From Bradyrhizobium sp. AT1 (GTDB lineage: Bacteria; Pseudomonadota; Alphaproteobacteria; Rhizobiales; Xanthobacteraceae), in NCBI RefSeq assembly GCF_001590795.1, contig NZ_JXDL01000001.1:167911-231910 (forward strand): DNA of 64,000 bases, read 5' to 3'. A model generated the notes under the pieces. It had not been told where the DNA came from. It did no database searches and saw only the letters and a list, made by a program, of their open reading frames with translations. Of this stretch, positions 16,835 to 24,618 are shown piece after piece. A program made the position numbers and the translations under genes. Positions within the stretch are counted from its first letter, which is position 1. Each line of letters begins with the position of its first letter.

Positions 16835-17644
16835 GTGTCCCGCTATGATCGATATGAGTGCTTGACCGTCGATGTCGCCGACAACGTCGCGACGGTGACC
16901 TTGAACCGGCCGCAGGCGCGCAATGCCATCAATCAGAAATTGATCCGTGAGTTCCGAACGATCTGGGACGATCTGGCCGACGATCACGCCGTCAACGTCG
17001 TGATCCTGACCGGCGCCGGGGAATTCTTCAGCGTCGGCGGCGACGTCAAGGCAATGTCGGAACGGCCGGGCGGCGATGTGCTGGAAGAAGGCGAGGTCCA
17101 CGACCCCATGGTCAGCCGTCGCGGGGTGACCCGCCAGCTCGAGCTCGACAAGCCGATCATCGCGGCCATCAATGGCGATGCCATCGGCCTTGCGGCGACG
17201 CACGCGCTGCTCTGCGACATCACGGTGATGGCCGAAGATGCGCGCATCGGCGACACTCATGTCTCGCGCGTGGGCCTGGTTGCTGGCGACGGCGGGACGG
17301 TGATCTGGCCGCTGCTTATCGGTATCAACAAGGCCAAGGAGTTTCTCATTCGCGGGACCCTCTTGAAGGGCAAGGAGGCCGAGCGGATTGGCCTCGTCAA
17401 TCATGTCGTACCTCGAGCGGAGGTTTTGTCGAAAGCCCGTGAGATCGCCGTCGAGCTCGCGAACGGCCCGACCTGGGCCATTCGATGGACCAAGCTGTCG
17501 ATCAATCAGATCGTCAAGGACCGGGTGAACATGCTGCTCGAGGCCTCGATGGCGCTGGAACAGGTGACGTTCGAGACCGCCGACCACAAGGAAGCGACGA
17601 CGTCGTTCAAGGAGAAGCGCAAGCCCAGGTTCGGCCAGGGCTAA
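16835..17644 (+). CDS. crotonase-superfamily protein lacking both hydratase glutamates
   Basis: A 269-residue crotonase-fold protein beginning at GTG behind GAGGAGGAAGAT. The oxyanion segments FFSVGGDVKAM (64-74) and INGDAIGLAATHAL (112-125) are recognisable, but the two catalytic glutamates of enoyl-CoA hydratase are replaced by T122 and H142, and an aspartate (D152, in VAGDGGT) stands in the loop that usually reads PGAGGT. Members with VAGDGG are common beside steroid and terpenoid acid genes and may be isomerases, hydrolases or lyases. It is the first gene of a plus-strand run: crotonase, fused acyl-CoA dehydrogenase, CoA-transferase, alcohol dehydrogenase, P450. The reaction cannot be assigned. 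Confidence 0.85.
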   Translation: MSRYDRYECLTVDVADNVATVTLNRPQARNAINQKLIREFRTIWDDLADDHAVNVVILTGAGEFFSVGGDVKAMSERPGGDVLEEGEVHDPMVSRRGVTRQLELDKPIIAAINGDAIGLAATHALLCDITVMAEDARIGDTHVSRVGLVAGDGGTVIWPLLIGINKAKEFLIRGTLLKGKEAERIGLVNHVVPRAEVLSKAREIAVELANGPTWAIRWTKLSINQIVKDRVNMLLEASMALEQVTFETADHKEATTSFKEKRKPRFGQG

Positions 17645-17651
17645 TCGGCCT

Positions 17652-19892
17652 ATGGACGCGACGGGACTTCCAGGAGACGACATCAGGGAGATGCTCCGCA
17701 ACTCCCTGCGCGGATTTCTGGCCGCGCGATGGAACGTCGACTGCATCAGGCGCGGACCATCGCCGCAGGAGGTTGTGGCGATATGGACCGCGCTGGTGGG
17801 GCAGGGCGTTGCCAGCCTTGGCAGCAATCCAGATGAAGGCGGACTCCGCGAAGTTGCGGTCGTGCTCGGAGAGCTTGGTCGCGCCGCGTGCCCGGCTCCA
17901 ATGTGGTCCGCGGCGCTCGCAAATCTCGCGCTCTCGACCTCACGGTCCGAGGCAGCGGCCGATTGTCTCGGTCGGCTGCACGCCGGCTCGGCGCGGCTGG
18001 CGCTTTCGTTCGGCAGGCTCGACCCGGACTCCGGCGCGGGCGTGATCCGAGTCAAAGGTGATCGTGCGGACGGAATGGTCCGATTTGTCGAGGCGGCGGG
18101 AAGTTGCACGCATCTGCTCGTGGCGATTGACCGGTCGGTTCTGGGGCTGGTCGCGCTGGACAACGCACGGGTGGAGATCGTTCCGACCCGCGCCATGGGG
18201 GCGTGGGGCCTCTGCGAGGTCCGGCTGAACGAGGCCCCTGTCACGCCCATTGCGCTGGAGGACGGCGGGCTCGACGATTTGCTGCTCAAGGGAAAGCTGG
18301 CGCTGGCGGCACGGGCGCACGGCGCCGCTCGGCGCGCCTTCGAACTGGTGACGGACTATGCCAGGGAGCGCCATCAATTCGGCCAGCCGATCGGACGATT
18401 CCAGGCGATCCAGCACAAGCTCGCCAATGGTCTGATCGCCCTCGAAGGCGTGCGGCTGATCGTCGATCATGCGGCGAAATTGCATGATCTGGACGATCGC
18501 GAGTGGCGCTACTTCGCCAACTGCGCGGTTGCATTCGCAAGCGGGGCCTTGCGGCAGGCCTCCCTCGAGACCCATCACGCGTTCGGAGCCATCGGTTATG
18601 CCGATGAACACGAGGCGCCGCTGCACTTCAAGCGGGTGCACCTTGACACGCTTGCGCTGGGAGGAGCGTCGCAGGCCAAACGGCTGCTGGCTTCGTCCCT
18701 GCTTGATCCCGATAGCTCCGGCCTGCCCGAATATGATCTCGGCCCCGCCGGCAACGCGTTGCGCGAGCAGGTGAGGGGATGGCTCGGACAGAACTGGTCC
18801 GGGGGGCGGAAGGCCGAATTCGAGCGCAAGCCGTTCGCCAAGCGCGAGTTCGATGCCGAGTTCGCACGCGATATCGGCATGACCGGTTGGGTCGGCCTCG
18901 GCTGGCCTCGGGAGTTCGGCGGCCAGGCGCGTTCGGCGCTCGAACTGATCGCCTTCATGGAGACGATGGAGCGCGGTGAGGCGCCGCGCATCGGTGCTGC
19001 GATCCAGGCCAATGCTCTGATGATGTTTGGAACGCGCGAGCAGCAGCAACGATATTTGCCGGAGATCCTTCGCGGCGAGGCCATGCATGGCATGGGCTAT
19101 AGCGAGCCCCAGGCCGGTTCCGACCTCGCGGTGTTGCGCACCAGCGCGGTGCGCGACGACGATCACTGGGTGATCAACGGTCAGAAGATCTGGACAACGA
19201 CGTGGTGGGGAAAATACATGTTCCTCGCCGCGCGAACGGACAAGGATGCGAAGCCGCCGCACGCCGGCATCAGCATGTTCATCGTGCCGATGGACGCCGA
19301 GGGCGTCACGATCCGGCCGGCGACCACGATGTACGACGGCTCCTTCGCCAACATCTTCTATGACAACGTCCGCATACCCCTCGACAACATCGTCGGCGAG
19401 GTCAATGGCGGGTGGAAGGTCCTGACCGGCGCGCTTGCGTTCGAGCGTGGCCTCGTTGGCGGCGGCATCGTCCTGAAGGTCGCTCATGCATTTGAGCAAT
19501 TGCGCCGGCATGTCATGGCGAAGGACGAGACCGGTACGGCGCTGAGCGACGATCCCATCGTTCGCGATAGAATGGCGACACTGGCCGCCGAGATCGAGAT
19601 CGGACGCCAATTGATGATGCACTGCGCGGAGCTGGCCGCCGACGGCCTGACGCCGCCGGAATATGGCGCGATCAGCAAGGTGTTCTCCGGGGAGTTGATG
19701 GAACGTTTCGGTGAGACGGCCCTCGACATTCTTGGCATGCGCGCGACGCTGTCCGAGCAGATGCCGGGTGCGATCGACAACGGCAGGTTCGAGCAGAACC
19801 TGCGTCATTCGTTGATGTGGGTCATCAGTATCGGCACCAACGAAATTCAGCGAAGCCTCATCGCGCAGCGGGCGCTTGGGCTGCCGAGATAG
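17652..19892 (+). CDS. fused double acyl-CoA dehydrogenase
   Basis: At 746 residues this is about twice the usual acyl-CoA dehydrogenase. The N-terminal half (about 1-375) keeps the C-terminal helical domain (ERHQFGQPIGRFQAIQHKLAN, HHAFGAIGYADEHE) but lacks the FAD-site TEPxxGSD block and ends LALGGASQAK. The C-terminal half (about 385-746) is complete: [56 protein letters not shown] and ISIGTNEIQRSLIA. The arrangement imitates heteromeric acyl-CoA dehydrogenases of steroid side-chain degradation, where one subunit contributes FAD contacts and the partner is degenerate. It starts 7 bases after the crotonase stop. The likely job is desaturation of a bulky acyl-CoA (inference). Confidence 0.9.
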   Translation: MDATGLPGDDIREMLRNSLRGFLAARWNVDCIRRGPSPQEVVAIWTALVGQGVASLGSNPDEGGLREVAVVLGELGRAACPAPMWSAALANLALSTSRSEAAADCLGRLHAGSARLALSFGRLDPDSGAGVIRVKGDRADGMVRFVEAAGSCTHLLVAIDRSVLGLVALDNARVEIVPTRAMGAWGLCEVRLNEAPVTPIALEDGGLDDLLLKGKLALAARAHGAARRAFELVTDYARERHQFGQPIGRFQAIQHKLANGLIALEGVRLIVDHAAKLHDLDDREWRYFANCAVAFASGALRQASLETHHAFGAIGYADEHEAPLHFKRVHLDTLALGGASQAKRLLASSLLDPDSSGLPEYDLGPAGNALREQVRGWLGQNWSGGRKAEFERKPFAKREFDAEFARDIGMTGWVGLGWPREFGGQARSALELIAFMETMERGEAPRIGAAIQANALMMFGTREQQQRYLPEILRGEAMHGMGYSEPQAGSDLAVLRTSAVRDDDHWVINGQKIWTTTWWGKYMFLAARTDKDAKPPHAGISMFIVPMDAEGVTIRPATTMYDGSFANIFYDNVRIPLDNIVGEVNGGWKVLTGALAFERGLVGGGIVLKVAHAFEQLRRHVMAKDETGTALSDDPIVRDRMATLAAEIEIGRQLMMHCAELAADGLTPPEYGAISKVFSGELMERFGETALDILGMRATLSEQMPGAIDNGRFEQNLRHSLMWVISIGTNEIQRSLIAQRALGLPR

Positions 19893-19901
19893 GAGTTACG
19901 C

Positions 19902-21110
19902 ATGCCGGAGCAGCAACCAGCAAGCCTGCCACTCGAGGGGGTTCGCGTACTCGACTTTTCGATCATGCTGGCCGGCCCCTATTGCGCAAGGCTGCTCGCC
20001 GACGGGGGCGCGGAGGTCATCAAGATCGAGCCGCCCGAAGGGGACGACATGCGTTTGCGAGCGCCGCTGCGCGACGGCCACAGCGCGTATTTCGGTCAGC
20101 TCAATGCCGGGAAGCGCAGTCTCGCCCTCGATCTGAAGAGCGCTGATGCGATCAAGCTGGTGCACGAGCTGGTCAAGGAGACCGATATCCTGGTCGAGAA
20201 TTTCCGGCCCGGCGTGATGGACCGGCTCGGCCTCGGCTACGACGCACTGCGGGCGATCAATCCGCGCCTGATCTATTGCTCGATCTCGGGCTACGGACAA
20301 ACAGGTCCGGCCGCGGAGCGCGCTGCCTACGCCATGATCGTGCATGCCGAGAGCGGCTTTGATCGCTCGCTGATGCGGTATGCCGGCGATCGCGACCGGC
20401 CGGCGGCGGGTGCCGTTTTTGTCGCAGACGTGCTCGGCGGCATCTTCGGCTATTCGGCGATCCAGACCGCCATGGTCCAACGTGCCCGAACCGGGACAGG
20501 TCAGCGGATCGATGTCGCCTTGATGGACTGCATGCTCAACCTGCTCGTCTACGAATTGCAGGAAGCGCAGTTCCCGCCCCAAGCGCCGAGGGCCGCTTAT
20601 GGTCCAGTCCGGGCCTCCGATGGCGATATCCTGATTGCGCCGATCACGCCGCGAAACTTCGCCGCTCTGTGCGAGGTGACGGGGCAGGGCGAGCTCGCGA
20701 ACGACCCGCGTTTCGGGACGGTGCCCGGCCGGGCCGCGAACTGGACCGCGATGATGCAGGTCGTCGAGAAATGGACCGAGCAGCATACGGTGCGCCAGTG
20801 TATGGCTGCCCTTGATAAGGCGGGCGTTCCCAGTGCCGAATATCGCGATCCGAAAGCTGCCTTGAGCGACCCGCACCTCCTTCAGCGAGGCGCATTCGCC
20901 ACGATCGCCGATAGCGCTGGGGAATTCCTGGGCGTCAATGCGCCATGGAAAATGTCGGGAGGGTCGACGGCGATGCAGCGGGAGATCCCCGCGGTCGGAG
21001 CCCACCGGGACGATGTGCTGTCCCGGGTCCTGGGGCTCTCCGGTGAAGCCATCGCCGGCCTTGCAGAAGCGGGGGTGTTCGGAAGCCCCAACGCCCGGTC
21101 GAAAGGTTAG
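19902..21110 (+). CDS. family III CoA-transferase (CaiB/BaiF)
   Basis: A 402-residue CoA-transferase: LEGVRVLDFSIMLAGPYCAR (11-30), DGGAEVIKIEPPEGDDMR (34-51), YCSISGYGQTGP (125-136) and catalytic aspartate D176 in VADVLGG. It begins 9 bases after the fused dehydrogenase stop, within the same operon. The C-terminal segment PAVGAHRDDVLSRVLGLSGE-like is usual. It probably activates an acid by transfer from a succinyl- or acetyl-CoA type donor in the cytosol. Similarity to alpha-methylacyl-CoA racemase is inherent to the fold, and racemisation of a branched acyl-CoA is the alternative. Confidence 0.9.
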   Translation: MPEQQPASLPLEGVRVLDFSIMLAGPYCARLLADGGAEVIKIEPPEGDDMRLRAPLRDGHSAYFGQLNAGKRSLALDLKSADAIKLVHELVKETDILVENFRPGVMDRLGLGYDALRAINPRLIYCSISGYGQTGPAAERAAYAMIVHAESGFDRSLMRYAGDRDRPAAGAVFVADVLGGIFGYSAIQTAMVQRARTGTGQRIDVALMDCMLNLLVYELQEAQFPPQAPRAAYGPVRASDGDILIAPITPRNFAALCEVTGQGELANDPRFGTVPGRAANWTAMMQVVEKWTEQHTVRQCMAALDKAGVPSAEYRDPKAALSDPHLLQRGAFATIADSAGEFLGVNAPWKMSGGSTAMQREIPAVGAHRDDVLSRVLGLSGEAIAGLAEAGVFGSPNARSKG

Positions 21111-21142
21111 TTCGCACGAGCGCGCCGGAGGCCACCCGTCCC

Positions 21143-22258
21143 ATGAAAATCATTGCTGCGATAGCAAATGGGCCGCGCGATCCGTTCGAGATCGAGCCCT
21201 GCGAACTCTCGGCGCCGCGAGCCGAGGAAGTCATGGTCCGGGTGCACGCGTGCGGCATCTGTCACACCGATCTGGCGGTCAAGCTCGGACACATCCCGGT
21301 GCCGATGCCGAAGGTTCTGGGCCATGAAGGGGCGGGCGTGATCGAAGAGGTCGGCCCCGGCGTGACGTCCTTTCAACCCGGCGACGATGTGTTGATGAGC
21401 TTCGGCTCATGCGGTGAGTGTTCGAATTGCCGCGACGGCGCGCTCGGCTATTGCGATCAGTTTCGTGCCATCAATCTGTTCGGAAACCGGCCAGGCGGCT
21501 CGGCGCTGAGGCGTGGCGGGAGCGAGCTGGGCGGGCATTTCTTCGCGCAATCGGCCTTCGCAACCCATGCGATCGCCACCACCAGGAACATCGTCAAGGT
21601 CGATGCCGATCTGCCGCTCGAGCTTCTTGCGCCGCTCGGATGCGGCATCCAGACCGGGATGGGATCGGTCATGAACGTGCTTCGGCCGCAGGCCGGGAGC
21701 TCGATCGCGGTCTTTGGCGTCGGCGCAGTCGGCCTCTCCGCCATCATCGCGGCGCGGATCGTCGGCTGCTCGACGATCGTCGCCGTCGACGTCGTCCCCG
21801 AGCGGCTGCGCATGGCGCGAGAACTGGGCGCGACGCATGCGGTGTCAGGCCGCGCCGATGATCCGGTGGCGGAGATCGTCGAACTGACGCGAGGCGGGGC
21901 AAATTTTTCGCTGGATACGACGGGTGTACCAGCGGCCGTGGCGAGCTCCATCAATTGCCTGCGTGCGAGAGGCACCAGCGCGCAGGTTGCGGCGCCGCCC
22001 CGCGGGACCCTCTACGCGGCCGAAGCAAGCGTCGTGGTCGGTCGGGGAATTGGCATTCGCGGCGTCGTCGAGGGCGATGCCAACCCCCAGCTGTTTATCC
22101 CGCGAATGATCGGTTTCTTCCGAGACGGGCGGTTGCCGCTCGACAAATTCGTCAAGACTTATCCGCTCGCAAGGATCAACGAGGCTGTTGACGACCTCGA
22201 GAGCGGCCGTGTGGTCAAGCCCGTTCTGACCATGCGGGAGATCGGGAGCACGACATAA
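21143..22258 (+). CDS. zinc-dependent alcohol dehydrogenase (aryl/terpenoid-alcohol type)
   Basis: A 371-residue medium-chain dehydrogenase. The catalytic zinc site is C40-H41 (CGICHTD), H61-E62 (GHEGAG) and a later cysteine in LAPLGCGIQTG; the structural zinc lobe has C90, C93, C96 and C104. The NAD fold reads FGVGAVGLSAI. This pattern fits class III-like and aryl-alcohol or geraniol dehydrogenases (XylB type) that oxidise hydrophobic primary alcohols to aldehydes. It lies between a CoA-transferase and a P450, so oxidation of an alcohol formed by the P450 is an attractive inference. Its start is 32 bases after the transferase stop. Confidence 0.9.
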   Translation: MKIIAAIANGPRDPFEIEPCELSAPRAEEVMVRVHACGICHTDLAVKLGHIPVPMPKVLGHEGAGVIEEVGPGVTSFQPGDDVLMSFGSCGECSNCRDGALGYCDQFRAINLFGNRPGGSALRRGGSELGGHFFAQSAFATHAIATTRNIVKVDADLPLELLAPLGCGIQTGMGSVMNVLRPQAGSSIAVFGVGAVGLSAIIAARIVGCSTIVAVDVVPERLRMARELGATHAVSGRADDPVAEIVELTRGGANFSLDTTGVPAAVASSINCLRARGTSAQVAAPPRGTLYAAEASVVVGRGIGIRGVVEGDANPQLFIPRMIGFFRDGRLPLDKFVKTYPLARINEAVDDLESGRVVKPVLTMREIGSTT

Positions 22259-22286
22259 GAGATAAAACAAGCAGGGAGGAGGAGAG

Positions 22287-23522
22287 ATGCTCGATATCGC
22301 ATTGGACAACGCAATCGCCGATCACAGGACCTATGGGAGTGTCGAGGCGCAGCACCGGCTGTTTGGCCGCCTGCGGCGTGAGGATCCGGTCCATTGGACA
22401 CAGCCCGTCGGGTATCGGCCGTTCTGGACCATCACGAAATATGCCGACATCATCGAAATCGAGCGCCAGCCCGATCGCTTCATCAATGCGCCCAGGACCA
22501 AGCTGCTCAGCATCGAGTTCGAGAGCAAGGTGAAGGAGGCGATGAGCGGCAAGCCGATGCTGGTCCGGGCGCTGCCGCAGATGGATAATCCGGATCATGC
22601 CAAGTACCAGAAGCTGACCCACGCCTGGTTTCAGCCGCGCCACATTCGAACACTTTCGGAGCGCATGGCGGCGCTCGCAAAGGACAGCGTCGACCGTCTT
22701 GTCGAGATGGGGAGCGCGTGTGACTTCTACAACGAGATCGCGATCTACTATCCGTTGCGTGTCCTGATGACGATCCTTGGACTGCCGCGGAGCGATGAGG
22801 AGCGGCTGCTGAAGATTACCCAGGCTTATTTCGGCGGTGGGGATCCGGAGATGCAGAAGGGCTCCGACCTGATCGATGCCACGATTGCCTATGTTGATTA
22901 TTTCAAGGACGTCGCGCAGGAGAGGCGAAGAAATCCGAAAGACGACGTGGCAACGGTGATCGCGACGTCCGAAATCGACGGGCGGCCGATCGAAGACTTC
23001 GAGGCCTATTCGTACTACATTGCTCTGGCGAGCGCGGGCCACGATACGACGAGCGCCACCATCGCCGGCGGGTTGCTTGCCTTGATCGAAAATCCGGATT
23101 GCATGGCCCGACTTCAGCGTCAGCCGGATTTGTTGCCCGACGCGGCGGAGGAAATGGTGCGTTGGGTGTCGCCCGTCAAGCACTTCTTCCGTACGGCCGC
23201 GGCCGACTACGAGCTTCGCGGCAAGACGATCAGGGCCGGGGACAGTCTGCTCATCAGCTATCCCTCGGGCAATCGCGACGAGGAAGCTTTCGATCGCCCC
23301 TTCGAATTCATTCCCGACCGCTCGCCCAATCGTCATCTCGGTTACGGGTTTGGCATTCATGCGTGCATCGGCAGGCACCTTGCCAAGGCGGAGGTCGTGG
23401 CCTTCTTCCGCGAACTGCTGAGCAGGGTCGAGCGGATCGAACTCGCTGGCGAGCCGGCCTGGACCGAAACTTCCTTCCTCGGGGGAGTGAAGCGGCTGCC
23501 GGTGCGCTATTCGGCACGGTAG
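22287..23522 (+). CDS. cytochrome P450 (soluble, bacterial class I)
   Basis: A 411-residue P450. The I-helix oxygen-binding motif is AGHDTT (250-255), the ExxR pair is E289-R292 (EEMVR), and the haem ligand is C360 in GYGFGIHACIGRHLA. There is no membrane anchor, so it is cytosolic and needs a ferredoxin and a reductase; none is encoded beside it. The ATG follows GGGAGGAGGAGAG. It closes the operon after the alcohol dehydrogenase. Hydroxylation of a hydrocarbon-rich substrate is expected. The CYP family cannot be named with certainty from memory. Confidence 0.93.
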   Translation: MLDIALDNAIADHRTYGSVEAQHRLFGRLRREDPVHWTQPVGYRPFWTITKYADIIEIERQPDRFINAPRTKLLSIEFESKVKEAMSGKPMLVRALPQMDNPDHAKYQKLTHAWFQPRHIRTLSERMAALAKDSVDRLVEMGSACDFYNEIAIYYPLRVLMTILGLPRSDEERLLKITQAYFGGGDPEMQKGSDLIDATIAYVDYFKDVAQERRRNPKDDVATVIATSEIDGRPIEDFEAYSYYIALASAGHDTTSATIAGGLLALIENPDCMARLQRQPDLLPDAAEEMVRWVSPVKHFFRTAAADYELRGKTIRAGDSLLISYPSGNRDEEAFDRPFEFIPDRSPNRHLGYGFGIHACIGRHLAKAEVVAFFRELLSRVERIELAGEPAWTETSFLGGVKRLPVRYSAR

Positions 23523-23568
23523 CAGGCCTCGGACGATCGCGGCGCGTGCGCTCCCGACGGCAACGGGG

Positions 23569-24063
23569 TCAGGTCTTTGAGGGCGGGGGCGGCGCGGCCG
23601 CGGCTTTTGCGATTGCCAGCATGCACTTGAGAAAGTGCGCGCGATCCTCCTTGCTCAAGGGGGCAAGCAGGGAGGTCTGAAGTTCGGCGGCGGCGGGCAC
23701 GACGCCCAGGAGGGCCTCTTCGCCCTTGGCGGTGATCTGAACCTGGATCGACCGGCGGTCTTCCAAATTGTTTCTCTTCGAGATCAGCTTCCGTGCCGTC
23801 ATTCTTTTGAGCATCTCGCTCAGCGTATTTCGATCGCTGCTGACGCGCTCCGCGAGGGCGGAGGGGGTGAGCGGACCGTCCTGATAGAGTGCGATCAACA
23901 CGCCAAACTGCCGCGGCGTGATGTCGCTCTGGCCGGTCAGGTCCTGATAGAGAACGTCATAGCGGGCCTCGAGCAAGCGAAGCAGAAATCCGATTCCCCC
24001 TTCGAGGCGCCAGTTGCGCGCGATATCCGCCGCGCTCGCACTTGTTCCTTTGGGGGCTGACAT
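23569..24063 (-). CDS. MarR family transcriptional regulator
   Basis: A 164-residue winged-helix regulator: NWRLEGGIGFLLRLLEARYD, DITPRQFGVLIALYQDG, LTPSALAERVSSDRNTLSEML (recognition region) and KRMTARKLISKRNNLEDRRS (wing with the DxR signature). MarR proteins act as dimers and release DNA when bound by aromatic or acidic ligands. The gene is divergent from the HicB-like/Rieske operon at 24271; the 207-base gap holds an ATTTGC-N4-GCAAAT palindrome and a GTAC box. It is the nearest candidate regulator of the oxygenase operon. Confidence 0.9.
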   Translation of the reverse strand: MSAPKGTSASAADIARNWRLEGGIGFLLRLLEARYDVLYQDLTGQSDITPRQFGVLIALYQDGPLTPSALAERVSSDRNTLSEMLKRMTARKLISKRNNLEDRRSIQVQITAKGEEALLGVVPAAAELQTSLLAPLSKEDRAHFLKCMLAIAKAAAAPPPPSKT

Positions 24064-24183
24064 GCCGTCATTGATCCGAATTGTCGAAATACACCTAGGC
24101 GTTAGCAGCTTAGCCCAGAGCTCTCAACCCCGCTCCGATCGGCGTCCGGACAAGCCGCCCGGCTCGGTCGCCCACCTGCCTCA

Positions 24184-24199
24184 ATTTGCTATTGCAAAT
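24184..24199. promoter_or_regulatory. ATTTGC-TATT-GCAAAT palindrome (candidate MarR operator)
   Basis: A perfect inverted repeat with 6-base arms and a 4-base spacer in the gap between the MarR gene and the divergent oxygenase operon. Size and sequence style suit a MarR dimer site. Confidence 0.45.
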
Positions 24200-24211
24200 C
24201 GTTCGCCAAGA

Positions 24212-24231
24212 TAGTACGTATACGTATCAAT
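24212..24231. promoter_or_regulatory. GTAC box 5
   Basis: TAGTACGTATACGTATCAAT begins with the same TAGTACG as the boxes at 349 and 12076, and contains a 12-base perfect palindrome TACGTATACGTA. It is 40 bases upstream of the HicB-like start. The second half site is GTAT rather than GTAC. Confidence 0.4.
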
Positions 24232-24270
24232 GGAAGACGCCAGCGAAATGGCATCGCCGGGGAGGACTGC

Positions 24271-24591
24271 TTGAATCTGCGCGAGCTGTTGTCGATTCCC
24301 TATCTTCTTGAAGCCGAGGCGGTTGAAACCGAGCCCGGCCAATGGCTCGTGCGACTGTCCTACCCTGAACTGCCCGGCTGCATCTCGGAAGGCGTCGTCA
24401 TCGAGGATGCCCTGAAGGAACTGGAGCGGCGCCGGATCGAAACGATCGTGGGCCTCGTGGAGACGGGACGGGCACCGCCAGTGCCGCGGAAGCCGTTGGC
24501 CGCGGCCGATCCGCTTTGGACAGCAAATGATCTCGGACTGTCGGGCCGCGTGGCGCCGCTCCTGGGCTGTACGCCCGGGCAAGACGCCTGA
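24271..24591 (+). CDS. small HicB-like protein
   Basis: A 106-residue protein with the HicB partial RNase-H-like fold: WLVRLSYPELPGCISEG is the typical strand-turn, followed by EDALKELERRRIETIVG and a proline-rich end APPVPRKP. HicB proteins are antitoxins to HicA, but no HicA-like ORF is next to it and the C-terminal DNA-binding domain of long HicB forms is missing. The start is TTG at 24271, placed by GGGGAGGA. A 14-codon reading from the ATG at 24230 ends in a TGA that overlaps this start. It is the first gene of the Rieske oxygenase operon, so a regulatory or accessory role there is possible. Confidence 0.65.
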   Translation: MNLRELLSIPYLLEAEAVETEPGQWLVRLSYPELPGCISEGVVIEDALKELERRRIETIVGLVETGRAPPVPRKPLAAADPLWTANDLGLSGRVAPLLGCTPGQDA

Positions 24592-24618
24592 TGGTGCGCG
24601 ATTCAATGGAGAAGACTC

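Noticed and set aside
17940..19808. 622-codon minus-strand frame opposite the fused acyl-CoA dehydrogenase
   Set aside because: Antisense shadow with low-complexity composition.
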